Source: Otis tarda (taxonomy: Eukaryota > Chordata > Aves > Otidiformes > Otididae). From it: a DNA stretch of 64,000 nt. The stretch's first letter is position 1; every line of letters starts with the position of its first letter. A model generated the notes under the pieces. It had not been told where the DNA came from. It was given only the letters and a program-made list of their open reading frames with translations, and did not search any database. The position numbers were made by a program, and so were the translations under genes. Shown here piece by piece: positions 1-14,000 of this stretch. The stretch spans positions 57,427,001-57,491,000 of the forward strand of contig CM048552.1 in assembly GCA_026413225.1 (NCBI GenBank), read 5' to 3'.

Positions 1-1999
1 GGCTGGGCCTGGATTTCCCTCACCCAGGACCACACTGTGGGCAGAAAAGAGACTCCAGGCTACAGTTTGATGGCTTTTGACACACGGAGCATCAGCCTGA
101 GAGGCACTAGAACAGACATTTCTCACCCAGGTCCTAGGCTCTGGGGCATCTTTTATCAACCAACTGCATATTTATATTTCTTGTACATATCTTGGAGAGG
201 TTGCCAAGATAAAAGGACAGATTCTGAGTTCTCTTCCCTCCTCTGGACATGACTCTGCCTCCCTGCATTGAACCCAAAGCAAAAGTGAGTGTGTGTGTGA
301 GCACACGTGCTCCAGAGCAGTGGGCAGCAAACTCACTCCGTATCACATCAGCCACAAAGAGATTCAACGCAGGAGACATTTGCAGGCTCGAGCAGTACAA
401 AACCTTCATGTTCCTTCTCTGGGGTGAGCACATGCTTCAACTCTGAGATACACTCCCTGCCTCTTGAAATTAATTCAACATTCCTGTGGCTTGGGCAAAA
501 ATAACTAGAATGAATAATTGGGCTGTGCTGTCCCTGCTGCAGATTGCCTGGTAGACAGAGCCCTCTGCAGGAAGGAAAAATGCAGAAGAATGAGACAGGA
601 CCAGTGCTTACTAGAAGAGACTGGAAAAATAACAGAAGAAATAGCAATAGGTTATCACATCCCTTAACCTTGCAGGTGTAATTGTCTCTAGCAAGCCTCT
701 GGTAACAGCCTCCGTGCTGCTCCCAGCTCGCAGCATTACAGGTCCCTGCACCTTTCCTCTCGTCCGGTTACCTTCTCCTCCCTCCCACGCTGCCCAACAG
801 CTGCCTGCTCCGGCCACACGCTCAGCCTGCCTGTGCTCTGGGCACGGCGCAGAGCTGCGGTGGTGCTCAAGCTGCTTCGGTAGGCACAGGAACACGACAC
901 TCTTCTCTCACATCCTCTGCCTTTATCACTAGAACAATCATGTTACCCGGAGTTTTGGGCTTGTTTCAAGCACTTTTATTTCTTTCTTTACACAAGAGAC
1001 AAAAAAAACCCAGACTCTAGATGAAACCAAATGTGTCAAGATAGCAATGCCTCTGTGTGTGCTTGTGCCTGTGGTGTGTATGCACCTCCAATTTTTCATG
1101 CCTTCTGGCTGCAGGCCTTTCAGATACAAAGCCCAGGCCTCCGGGGTGGTACAAGAAAGCAACCTTTGCTGAGCACCCGTCAGCCAGGAGGAGAGCTAGT
1201 GTTTGGGTTTCTTCCCTTGGGAGACCTGTGGTGGTCTCTGAGTCTCAAAACAGAGAGACTAAAGACCCAGAGCCACTTTCCTGGTCCCACAGCCTCTCTA
1301 CACTCAGTTACACTTTATCTCCTCATCCAACATCTTTAACTTTCTAAAACCTATGACTCAGCTACAGAGCAGGGACTTCCCAGGATTACAGCCCTCACAG
1401 CTATAGGAAGAGGTAGAGAGGGCTCTTTTCTGAGCACAGGGCTTCTTACCTTCCCTTGGCCTCTGGTTTCACAGTGAGGTCTTAAATATCGGCAGCCCCT
1501 TTTTCACAACCACTACACATTTGTTCATGGAAAACAAACCACTGGGGCTTTTCTGCTCTGCAACTGACTGTACCACGCTTGGCTGCTTCAAGAGCATCTA
1601 TACGGTTCCTCATAGAAAAAATACCCAAGGCCTGGTTTGATGGCAGGAGGAGCTGGAGGTATTCTAGAGACATTCTTATCTCCCCTCAGATCCTCTCCTA
1701 AATGCCTGGGGCTATTTGGGAAAACCCAAAAGGTCAGTTGCTGTTAAGCCTTTACCTTTGGACACGGAAAACACCATGCCCGCAGTTCTGACAGTCCTCA
1801 GTGGATTGCACCCTGTGCCTCTGCCTTCAGTTTGGAAAGGGAAGAAGCAAATCCGGCAAGTTGTCCTGTCAGTCATCTTCCTGCCAAGTGGGAGGCAGAG
1901 GGAACCAATGCTCCCAAATTTCTTCACTGGAAAAACCCAGCATGGGAGGGAAGCTGTCCAACAACTACATCTTCCTGCTGCCAGTGACCAGGTCAGGGC
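1..1999. other. 3' flank and probable 3' UTR of CYTH4
   Basis: No protein-coding exon was recognised here on either strand; open frames are short and resemble nothing known. The part next to the CYTH4 stop codon (about 980-1999, read on the minus strand) is probably its 3' UTR, because the first AATAAA on that strand is at 980-975. The rest (1-970) is unannotated unique-looking sequence. Confidence 0.5.
975..980 (-). terminator. CYTH4: Candidate poly(A) signal of CYTH4
   Basis: The plus strand reads TTTATT, which is AATAAA on the minus strand, about 1.0 kb past the CYTH4 stop. I saw no other AATAAA on this strand between it and the stop. The cleavage site was not determined. Confidence 0.4.
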
Positions 2000-2072
2000 T
2001 CAGTTTTTGCTGGCAATCTTTTTCTTACGGGCAGAGACCAGATCATAGAAAGGATCCTGTGTGATGCTGGTT
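2000..2072 (-). CDS. CYTH4: CYTH4 coding exon 13 (C-terminus, stop)
   Basis: 73 nt, residues 371 (split) to 394 plus [23 protein letters not shown] followed by SKN. The basic tail helps membrane binding and autoinhibition in cytohesins. Acceptor TTTCCAG. Confidence 0.95.
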
Positions 2073-5000
2073 CTGGAAATAAGAGGAAATGAGAGCAAAA
2101 GTAAGAGATTTAATGCTGCAAAGCAGTACAGGCAACCTAACTGAACTTGCACTGAGAGACCACTCACCAAAAGGTAGGACTGGAGATCTGCAGACCCACA
2201 GCAGAGAATTTAGCTGTGGGTAGAGATTATCCAGAAGGGACCTTGAAACAATTTAAAGTCAAGAAGTACCAAAGTTGCTAGACTGCAAACATTTCTTTCC
2301 ATCCCATTTTTGAGACTCTAGTAGTAAAATAAACTGTGACCATTTGTCCCTGGGGCAAGCTCAGGCCTCCATTCTGGTCTCCTCACCGTATTGCCTCAAT
2401 CCACTTGTCACGTTCTGCTGGTGTGGCTGCTGAGATCTTGTAGGACTGATGCTTGCCTTCAACAACCTTCCCATCCCCATCTGTTTTGCAGGCTTTGATC
2501 TTCTGCCCTTTGCAGTTGGGGTTGAAGAGCTCAAAGCAGTTCTGTCAGAAAGGGAATAAAATGGAGCAGTAGGGAAGGACAGGGTGGACCAAGGAAACTA
2601 TGCTGCCTTCAACCATGGGTGACAGGCTCAGAGAGTTTCCAAAGGGGAGGAGAGCATTCTGTCTCTGAAATGCAACAAAGCCTTTCCTTCCACACTCCAA
2701 GAATCCCACCATGAGTTAGATCTTCAGGCCAGCTCTCTTAGGTAAACACACCCCTCCTGTGAAGGGCTGGACACTAGAACAGGCTTTATGGAGCAATGAA
2801 GCATCAACAGTTATCAGAAAACACCTTCTGAGATCTGCCACTCTGCTCCACTTATGAGGGTGTCTTCCCCTTTCAAGTAGATGCAACATCCTCTCTTCTG
2901 TCTGCCACCAGACATGCTGAAGGTATGTCCTAGAGTCACGCCACATCAAAAAATGGGTATCCATAGAAGATGCACAGACAAAGAGAATAACTTCCTGGGC
3001 AAGTTTCCTAACACCACAACACTGTCTGGTCTACATGTGCTGTAACTCATTATGAAGAGTCCTGAGGAGAGAAATTGAACCCATATCTCCTGTGCAAAAT
3101 GAGTTGGGAGTCTGCTGTGTGCACTCATCTCTGTCCCCCTACACACACACAGACAATGCAGCCAGCCAAAGGATAGGTCTCCGTTCACACTAGATCTTCC
3201 CTGGTAAAATACAATCATACTTAGACACCATCATGTTTAGATGGGAGGGGACGACGCAATTTAGAACGGCACCTTCCCTCTGAGAAGCATGGTAAAAATA
3301 GGATGTGTGCACCCTCTCTTCCCTCTGACCCTGTGGGAGCCAATGTTGGCAGAGTACCAAGCAATGGAGACTTACTGGTTTTTTGGGATCATCCACCTTC
3401 TGGACTGATAGGTTCTCCAGGGGGATAATGCCCAGAGGCTCTTTGTCCTGAGCACAAGGAAAGATGAATTAACACCCAACATGCTCCCCACACCTATGCC
3501 ACTATTTACAGCCTCTCTGATTTCCCAGACGTGTGCCTGTGTTGGGGAGACAAGGGCAGTGTGTGCCTGGGGAGACTATCTCCATTTACACAACGGGGAG
3601 CTTAATTGACAGGAGATCACAGCAGTAGCTGCAATGTCCAGCCTCTCTCCTCTTCAAGAGCAGAGGAGAGGAAACAGCACAGGAGAGAAGGGAGGTCTGA
3701 GTTCAGTCTACGAGCACAGGGCTTAAAGGAAGAGTTGTCCCCCCTGCTCTGCTCCTCCCTGGCTCCTCAGAGGCTCATGACCACCCAGGACACAGTTTCA
3801 CAACTGGGAGTTAAGCCTTTACCGTGGTATATTCAAAGTAGTACAGGCAGTTATCGGTCAGAATGAACCAACGGCGTTTCCATGTTTTCACACGTCCTCC
3901 TAAAGACAGTGAGGTTCAAAAGCCATTAGTCACACACTCGGCCATACTTCCTGCCTCTCCCAAGCTCCAGACATGCACTCACAGGGATACCCTCCCAACT
4001 CTCCCCATAGATCAGCCCCAAGGAGGCAACTGTGGTGCTCACTGCTGATTGTGATTCTGTATGGTGGACATGCACACACAGGGAGCCAGTTTTGCTCTGC
4101 TGGGGCTGGGAAAGGGAACGGGTGAGGGATATCTTTCTGGGTCCTTTTCTGAGCAGTTAGAGCCTGCAGGAGAGGGCTGAGAGGAGGGAGCAGGTGGCTG
4201 CTTTCAACAGCAGATGTCAGCCTCAGCCCACCACAGCGGACAGGAGGGAAGGACAGTGGAGACACTGGTGGGTTCTTGGGGGAGATTTGTGGTGGGAGGC
4301 AGCTGGGCATGGAATTCAGAGGAGCTAGGGTAATCCTCCTCCTTACCTAGTTTCAGGAGCCAGCCCTCATGGTTGGGGTTGAAGAAAGTATGTGTGAGAT
4401 CATTCCCATCATCCTCTGGTATGGAGAATGGCTCGTTCTTGATGCTGTCAAACAGATTCTGCTCCAGAGCATTGGTGAGGGAAAGAGAAAGAAAGAAAGA
4501 CAAATTTCTGACAAAGTTTGTACACAACCCTTCTAGGTCCGTCTGTTTCATCACTCTGTTTCCACAGGAGCAGGCAGGTGAATGGAGAGGGGAGAGGGCA
4601 GTGAGCACTGGGGGGTACAACAGCCCTCAGTCTACACCTCACAGGGTCTCATGGGGGATCACCAGCTCTTTTCTGCTTTCTGTATCAAAAAAGAGACCCA
4701 ATTTGGAAAGTCACTGGTACAAAAGTGTGCACCCATATCAAGAGAGGCTGCAGTGACCAAAGCCAGCACGTCACACGAGTGCTGCTGTGGGTAATGCTAA
4801 GGCACTGGGGAGGGTACGACACGGCAAAGACTGCAGCCTCATTTAAGCCCTGAGTTGGTGGTACCAAACACTCTGCTGAGAACTTGTGTGTGGAGATGAA
4901 CACACACATCTACGTGACCACAAGGAGGCACATTTCATAGATCCAGGCTTTGCACTTTGCACTTTTTGCACTGAGGGAGACAAAGGGTGACATTCATAAC

Positions 5001-8000
5001 AGCAGAGTGACAGGGAGGCAGTTTACTAGCTTTCAAGGGATACAAAAATATTGCTTATATAATTGGATTTGTCATCATTTATTACACAAGTCCCAAGTCA
5101 AGAAAAAAAAATGAAACTACAGGGTCCTGCAACTTCCCTCGAAGTGCCTGAAAGAAACAACGCTCTGAAGAAAAATCTAAAGCCTTTACCCTGAGGGGAT
5201 GCTGCTCTGTAAACTCAAGTGTGGGATGTAGGCAGCCTCTTTGGCACAAGACACAAGTCATTCTCCCCAGGTTGGCTGGGTGGGACTAGACCCATGTAGG
5301 CAGGCTGCCCACCTCTACCTTGCCTCATAGGGCAGGTCCCATGCCTCATGAGCCTTTGGGAAAACAGTATCTCCAGATTTGCTAATGGATGCATCCCCGT
5401 CTCTGTCCCCTTCCTTTGCATCTTCATCCTCTGGGATCAGAGACATCATGGAGCTGTTGAGAGTATTACAGATGCTGGAGGAGACACCCTGACACTCATC
5501 TGGGGCTTGTTGGTTCTACTCACTCAAAGATATATCCTGGTGTAAGAGAGGTCAGGCTGATGTGAACACTGGAGCCAGCTGAGACATTTAGGTATGAACA
5601 AGGGGAAGGGACTCATAATCTGGGCCATGGTGATGTTGTCTCATACACACAGAGACACCCAAGAAACAGACAGTTTCCTAAGGGGCTAGAACTCTCAAAG
5701 CTGTCCAAAAGAGTCAGGTGCCCAGCTAGCTCCTCCAGAGGTGGGTGCGCCATTTGCATAGCCTAATACCTGTGTGACACACAGACACCTGCAGCTCGTC
5801 TTCTTTTCTCACACAATTACAGTACCTGTTTCTCTCTCACATGGACACACTTAAAAGCATAAACTTTGTTAAATCTATACTGCTATTCCCCAAATGTCTC
5901 CAGCCCTGTCTCTCTTGCTCCAAGCCCTCATCAACAAGCACGTGTACAGCTCCTCTCCAAAGCAGCTTACATGTTTTCCAGCTTTGCTTTTGTACATACT
6001 GCCCTCTTTCCTTGTGCAGCTCTTTCCCTTGTATGGCAAAAGATCAGTAGGCTTGTATTACACTGAGACCTGTGGACCTTTGCTTCCCAGTGGACCCCAA
6101 GCCAGAGAGAAAAGAGGCACTGATGGGAAAATGGGAGGTCTTCTTACCTTTAAGAGAGCTTCTGGTAGATCTCCTCCATTGTCAATGCCTCTGTTGATGG
6201 AAACAAACCTTTCAAAGGCAGGTTTGTCTTTCACATTGGGGTTGTGCAGGCTGGTGTTAAGCATGATGATGGAGAAGGAGAGTATATAACAGGTATCTGT
6301 CAATGAGAAAGAAAACCTGGATGGGTGGCACTTATCTTGATGGATGGCACTTGAGGACAGATCAATCCACACCCTAACAGGTGGCTTGGTTTCCAGTCAC
6401 TGGACAACAACCTCATCCCCTCTGCTGTAGGAGGAAAAGGGAGATGTCTCCTCTGCTAGGAGTAAGAGGGACAGACAGGCCTAGAGGAGAGCCTTCCCTC
6501 AGGGAAATGAGGCAAGCTGGGTAGATCTAGTCTGATAACAGCTCTGTCAGCAGGAAAGTTACTACAGACCTGTGTCTGTCAGTGCTGTCCTTGCTGTGAT
6601 TAGATATACCTCATGTGGGGCTGGGACCACTTCTCAAATCTATTGCCCACGGAGATGGACTGGAGCATAGGAGCAAAAGGAGGACAGAAGACCCTCAGCC
6701 TATTGAAAAGCTTCACAGGAACTGGGCTGCCTCCTTCATTTTAAGGGGAAGCATCCAAACTTCCAAATGATGCTCTCTGTACTGTATGTATGGACAAGGA
6801 AGGATCTTCTCTCTAGCAAACAGTAGAGCTCAGCTTTACAGGCCGCCTTCTCCGCATAACTACCTGTGGACTGGAATACTCCCGGGTTACACTTGCAGTA
6901 CTGGTTGGCAAAGGCCTCCATCATCCGGTCAATCTTCTGCGCTTCCCCAGGCAGCCGAAAGCTCCACAGGAACTGTCTATCAGGAGCAGAATGCCAGAGA
7001 ATTAGTGCAAGGGACATTTATCCCTTCCCTCAACCCATGGGACACTATGAAAATAAAAGAAGTCATCTCATCACTCCGGGGAGACAACACAGTGCATGAA
7101 GGAGGAGGTCTTCTCTTCTCTCTAGAAATTGCCTAGGCTTATCAGTCTTAAACACACTAAAAGGAAGAAGCAGAACAAAGCACCCTGGGAATCATGGTTC
7201 CTCTTCCCTAATGAGGGCCCTGCAAGGCAGCAGAGACCTGAAGAGAGAGTCCTGCCAGGAGGTTGACCTATAAAAAAACAAGAAGCCCTAATGCCCTAAA
7301 GACATAGTCACTTTGTCACTGATGCAATGGGCACTGTGGACAGACATGTTTCCTAGTGCAAGAAATAACTTGCCACATCCCCCCAAGCACCAAAGCCATG
7401 ATGACCCACCTTGCTTCCCCATTCTTCTCTGCTTATGACCAAGGGATCGTGAAAGAGCTTCCCCCAGGAACAGAGCAACAATCTTGGAGCCAACACATGC
7501 AGCAGGGACTTGGGAAGTCCCATTTCAACCCAGGAGGGCTTCACAACCTTCCTGGGTGGTAAGACCCAGCGGCTGAGCAGGCTCCTGCTCCATCATCTGC
7601 ATCCTGCATGCCCACTTACCTCAGTGCCTGCACCAGGTTGAGGTTGGCAAACTGGTGACATGCCACAAAGGCTTGGAGGATCTGAATGTTTGTGGGGTCC
7701 CTGGGAGAGGACAGGGAGAAAAGGTCAGAAGAGAGCTTTGACCTGCCCAGTTTGGGTGCCCCATGGTGTGATGACATGCACCTGGCTCCACCCCAGCCTC
7801 CACTTCCCCTGTGACCGATAAGAAGCCAGGATGCATGCTCTTGTCTGGGAAGACTGACCCCATTACAGGCTGGAGGGCAGGTAGCCATACAGCCAGCCTT
7901 AGCCCACTCCAAAGGGCCCCCTCCCCAGGGTGTACTGGCCACCCAGCCCACTGCAGCTTGAGGTATGTTCAGTCTTGGGAACTCACTGAGGTTTGCCAGG

Positions 8001-11000
8001 GGTCATCTAAAATGGTAGTTGAGAAGGGCCAGGCAGGACAGGGCCTCCAAAGGGCCTCCTCATCCCAGCTGAACTGCTCACCTCCCACCCAGGTAGTCCC
8101 CAATGGCTGTCTTGCTCAGGCCTTCACCCTTGTGGAGGAATTTGGCGATCTCCTGCAGGTCTGAGGACAATACCTGGTGCTCAATCAGGTACTGGATCCC
8201 CTAGATAAGAAGGAGCAAGACAGTGAAATAAGACAGCTCTGTGGGCAGATAAGAAAGTAGGACCCCAACAGTCTGACAGCAGCCTTCCTTGGCTTTGATG
8301 ATGTTGCCTCTGTTACTCCCCAGCCATGTTCTCACCCTTATTCCATCCCTCTTTAACTACCTGTGGGTCAGTCCCACTTCCACTTCATCCCTGGATTTGG
8401 ACAAATGTGTCACTGGGATGGAAACTCAAGCAAACAAAAAACAGAAGTGTAGGTTAAAAGTCCAAAAGGCAGGTTGATTTAAGGCAATCTAAATATCTTA
8501 GTGTTCTCTTCCCAAATGTAATTTTTTTCTGAATTAACTTAACTTACAGAAAAAAAATGTTACTTTAAAAAGAGACATAACCAAAAAATGTACTCAGACA
8601 AAAATATGGGCTTGAGACAACTCAAAATTATTTTTTTTCTAAATTTTCTTCTATGCCACAGAACAGAGAAGTCTACAATCTTTTCGGGTCCATCCTCCCT
8701 AGCCAGTAAGGATGGGGTATGTTTTTTTGTGGAATATAGAGGGTCTGAGCTGGACTGCGCAAAGAGTGAACCCTCCATTTTAGAGGGAATTTAATGATTT
8801 TCAAAGTCACAGAAAGTTGAGGTTTTGTTCAGATTCTTAGCAATATCTAAAAACACTGCAACTCTCCAGACCACATTGCAATTCTTCTCACAAAATACAA
8901 TAAAGGAATGAAAATTGTTTTAGATCCATCAAAATGTTCTACTTCAACAGAATCAATTCACTTTGCCTTGTAATATATAAGAAACTATTTCTAAAATGCC
9001 CCAAAGAAAAAGCAGTTTCAAAAGAAGAAATTGAAATGTTTGTGAGATTTTTCCACACTATTTTCCTTTATTTTTCCCCGGATGGAATTTGGGTAAGATG
9101 AATTCAATTTTGCAAAGCCTTGTGGTGACAATAGGGCTCCATTTTTCAGAAGAAAATGTTTCTCCCAGAAGATTTTGTTCAGCTGGATTCCTAATGCTTA
9201 GGAACTTGCCCTGAGATCTCGGAGATAGGAACTCATTTAAAGCATCAGCATTGCATGGATGAAGTGTAACCTTAGCAAGGAGGGGCAAAGAAAGTTCCTT
9301 GCATTGCAGCATCTGTCAGTCTACAGCAGGCAGCAAAAGGGAAGCAACAAACAGAGATCTGCATATGCTTCTTCTGAAGTAAAAACAATATAGGCACGTA
9401 GTATAACATTTCGACCAGGCTGATCAGCATTGAACTAACCAAGCTCAAATGGTTTGGGGTCAGAACTAGTTCAGGTATTTCTGCACAGCATGCCACAGTG
9501 CCACAGAGAGAGCTCCCTCTGGGGCCTCAAACCAAGTTCAGACAGAAAGACAAAACGAAACCTGCTCTGACGCAGGCTGTAAGTACTGATATCACTGCTC
9601 TGAGACAGCTCCCACTGGCAGAGGGATGTCCAGGGGACTGGCAACCACTCCAGCCATGGTGCAGACTCTAGGGAAAAGGCATCTTGAGGGCCTCAGTAAA
9701 GCAGAGGAGGAAGCATAAAAAGTTGTCACTCAGACCCACAGCTACTCAAGATGCTAGCTGTAGTGGTTAGCTGACAGTGAGCAATCGTTCAAACGCAGCG
9801 TGTGGTTTTCCTTATAGAGCTCAAGAAGTCCACCAGTGAGAAGGAAGGAAGAGGAAACTGCCTTTCTCACATCTTCTCTACTTGATCATGATGATTTTAG
9901 AGCTTTCTGCAGAGGGCTGAAGGCTATGGAGTCTGGCCACCACTGGTTAGAGTCCCAGAAAGTGGAAAACCTGGATTCACTCCACAGTCCAACCAGTACT
10001 ACCAAAACCACTTCCAAAATGACAGAGGCAGCTAGTCCCCTTCTGTTCTAAATGAATCAAGAAACCTGACACACTCTCAAACACCTTCTTACTTCACACT
10101 CATCCATGACAGTATGGCAAATTCTTATTCTCTCACAGGCAAGAAGACCTGGGCCGAAGGAGATTTAGCTCTTTTGATACATTGGCAGCGTTAAACCATC
10201 CTCCCTTTATTTCTCTTAGTTTTAGGTTGCATCTGATGGGATGGCCTATAGGCACATGATAGAGGGAGGCAACACAGCTTGGTCATATCAGAAGACATTA
10301 TTCAGGGACAGGAAGGAGGGTGCTACTAACTGCAGCCTTACTGAGGTAGGAAACCAGCCCCACAATCCCATGCCATAGTTTCTTTGGCATGCGTAGCTGC
10401 AAGTGGACCAGTAGTCAACAGAAGCTCTTCCTCCCAGCTTTCTCATCATAGGTGGAATATGCAAATCCTACCTTTGCAGGGTCCATGTTGAATTTCTTCC
10501 GGCCCAGGGACAGAACTTTATCCCTCTGTGACAGTTTGCTGCAAACATGAAGAAGAAGGAAAGTAAAACTTAGAATAAAGGGCCATGCTTCATTTCACTC
10601 ACAAGGTAAGTCAGATATGTCAAAGACAGGTGTCTGACTGTCCAGGACTAAAGAGAAATCTCAGAGGAGAGAAGAGTATTCCTGGCCTCATTTTCCTGTT
10701 CTTGTTGTGATCCAAATCCTGTCAGTGTTTTTTGTTTTCTCAAGATCAAGGGAGAGACTTTGTCAACAAAGGAATACCCATCTTGTACCACTTGCCTGAT
10801 CTGCTCCTCAGGATTATTGTCTGCCTTTTGCCTTTCCTCTGCATTTTGGAAGCACTCAATCTCTGCAAACACTTCAGCAATCTCTTCCTTCAGCTTCTGC
10901 AAAAGAAATATCAGGAGGATAAAGGTGATGGAGGGAAAAACAGCAGACACATAGACAGCATGTCTTACTTTTTCCCTCAATCAAAGGCAAAGGACAGGTC

Positions 11001-14000
11001 AATGGTCACAACCAACCAAGGATGTCTATGAAATAGGCACTGCTCTGGGGTGATCCTGCTGGATTCCAGCTGAAAACAATGGGAGAGAGGGGCAGAAGGG
11101 TGTTCTCATGTCTGTTGTCAATCAAGGCTGGAAAATCAAGCTTAGCCCGTGTGGGGAGTCAGAGAACTCACCCCAGTGTTGATTTCAGTTCCTCAAACAA
11201 TGTCAGATGTGAGACTCCTTCCATCATGCCCATTTCCTTCTAGCTCTTATTTTGCATAGCCCTGCTACACATTCAGGAAAGGAGAAGTGGAACCAGTAAT
11301 TGTGAGGTCAATATGAACCTGAAATGGCCACATTGTGAAACATAGTGTTTTTATTGCACCTATCATACAAATACCAGTGAGTAGATACCTGTCTTTAGGT
11401 GGAGAAAGAAGAGAGGAGGAATGAAAGAAGAGTAATCACTGCCAAATTTAAAAAAAAAAAAAAGAAAAACAAAAAAACACCCCAACTATTGTAGAATTCA
11501 TTGTAGAATTCAGTTTCCTTTAGGGCTATGACAGATCATGAACTTCTTGGCTGGATATTTTGCGTTACCAAGGAAATTAAGTTGTCTCTGTCTCCTTGTT
11601 TCCATTCTGCAGTTATGGTCCCACTCAGAACCAGAATGCATCACAGCTCTCTTCCAGGAATCATCAAAATTTTTTCCCCATGCAAACCAGAATGGACAGA
11701 GGAAGAAGGATTGTTTTCTGACAGATCTTGCCTCAACAAGAAGTGAGGATGTGGTCATGATATACACCCAGATAGAGAAATTGTGTAGTTTGTCAGTATC
11801 CCATGATTTAACAGAGCTTCCGGATTTCACTTTTGCTCTGGCCTTCATTCTGATCTGCTTCATCAGCCTGCCAGAGCTAGAAATACTCATTACTAAGCCT
11901 TAGGTATTGCTCAAATGTAACAAAGCCATGATTTTAGCTCTTGAATTGCAAATGTTTATCAATTTTGTTATTTTATTCACTGTTGTCTTTCGGCAGTGTA
12001 ACAGGCAAGTCTAGACCCATCCTCTCTCCTCCTTCCTCTCCCTCCACCAGACATCCCCTCAGGTCTTTGTGCTAAAGGGTTTTGCAAGATACTTTCTGAA
12101 GAAATCCACCTGGGAAAATATCTTTAGTTCTAGTACCCTTTCACCTAAACTCATCCTGCTCCGGTGGACAATGCATACCCTATTGGTTAATGGCTTTGAG
12201 ATTTAGAGCATGGCTCTGTGTAGCCTAGGAGCTTTTCTCTGTCCATTGTGGGTAAAAAAAAAAAAAAAATAGTATTTCCATTCAAATATCCTGTCTTCTA
12301 CAGTGCCCATTGCCTATTCTGAAAATTGAAAAGAGAACCACACACAAGCAAACCACATGCATATACATTTACAGCCTCTTTTGCAAGAAGGAACAAGTCA
12401 CTGTTCTGATTTTGCAGCAGAGGTAGTGAGTCTGGAAGCCTGAGAAGTGATGGGTAATGTGGCTTAATCCTTTGCTCTACACAAGGAAATACTGCACCTA
12501 TTCCCCAGGCATCTGGACATCTTCATGTGGTGGGAAAATCAATGCAAGTCAAATGAATCAGTGCAACAAGCCCCCTCAAATGGGAACCTACATTGCATGG
12601 TGGTGGAGGCAGAACAAAATAGAAAGTGTATGGCACATACATTACTTCCAGACATTTTAGGAGTCAGTGCAGAAATGTTTGGGTCTGCTAAAAAAAAAAG
12701 AAGAAAAGCAGGTTCCACCATGGAAACGTGAGAAAGGTCCTGCCATCACACCTCTCTAAATAGATGGGATCCTTCCTGGAGGACTTGTTAGAGGTCCACA
12801 AACCAAACAGGAGTTTGAAAAATACAAGGGGATGCAGCAGGTAACTAGGACTGACATGTCATCAGGAGGTAATCAGTAATTAAAAATAATAATAAATGCT
12901 GAGCCAGATCCCTGCCACTACGAGTTAGCCATGCTCATTTCATTAATCCTAAATATGCAATCCCAGCTCATCCCTTCTAATGAAGTGACCAGGCTTTCTC
13001 AAATATGCCATTAGCTTAGTTGATGACTCCTGCAGCAGGGAGTACCACAAGTTGGATGTACAGTGGTAGCAAATATACCAGGGCAGCCTGAAGGTCAGAA
13101 CTCCAGTTGGATCATGCCAGAGCAAAGATCTCCTGTTGCAGGAGCACTTCTGCACGGCCTAGACTATTATGTGAAGACACTCCTTGGTGAGGACAGTTCT
13201 GAGAAGGCTATGCAGACAGGAGAAACAGGATGGGCCTTACCTTAATATCCTCCAAAAGATCCTGTCTGTGCTGCCTGATTTTCTCTATTTCAGCTTCTTC
13301 AGCCTCACTCAAGTCCGATGATCCTGGAAGAACAAAGAGATGCCTGCGAGAACAGTACTGGGGACAACATATGACAGGCAAAGCTTCCCCAACCTCTCAG
13401 AACCTATCCTCTCCTAGGGTCATGCCACAGCAACTCTGATTTCTGTGTTCCAGCATCTATGTTTCCTTGCTGTTGCAGCCACTGCACCTCAGCTTTGCCC
13501 TGAAAATGGTTCTTAGTTCAGAGCAAGTAGCACAGACCCATATACCTCTCCGAGCAGCCAGACACTGTGCTGGTAGCCTCTTATCTAACCTTGCAGCATC
13601 TCATCCTGTCTACTCAACCAATTTTACTTGCTGTGAGCACAATGAAGAGGTCTTACCAAATGCTCTTTGGTGGTTTTTATGTCGGTCACCTTTACGTACA
13701 AAACCTTTATCTCAGCAAAGCTGTGACCTAAATACTTCATCTACATCCAAACCTCCCATGAAGAGCCACTGGCTTCATGGACTGATTCACTACAGCTAGA
13801 GTCAGAAATGGCTTAAGAGAGAGAATCAAGGTTTTTCAAGCCTGAGGGCAGGATCTACAGGGATGAAAGCCTTGCTGAAGAAGGAGCATCTGTGAGATGC
13901 TGTTGTTCTGTGGACTACAGACAATGCAGAAATATGAGCAGGCTTCCTTGTAATGTACAGGAAGTCAAACAGATACCAGCGGAGCCAAGGAGACCACAAA

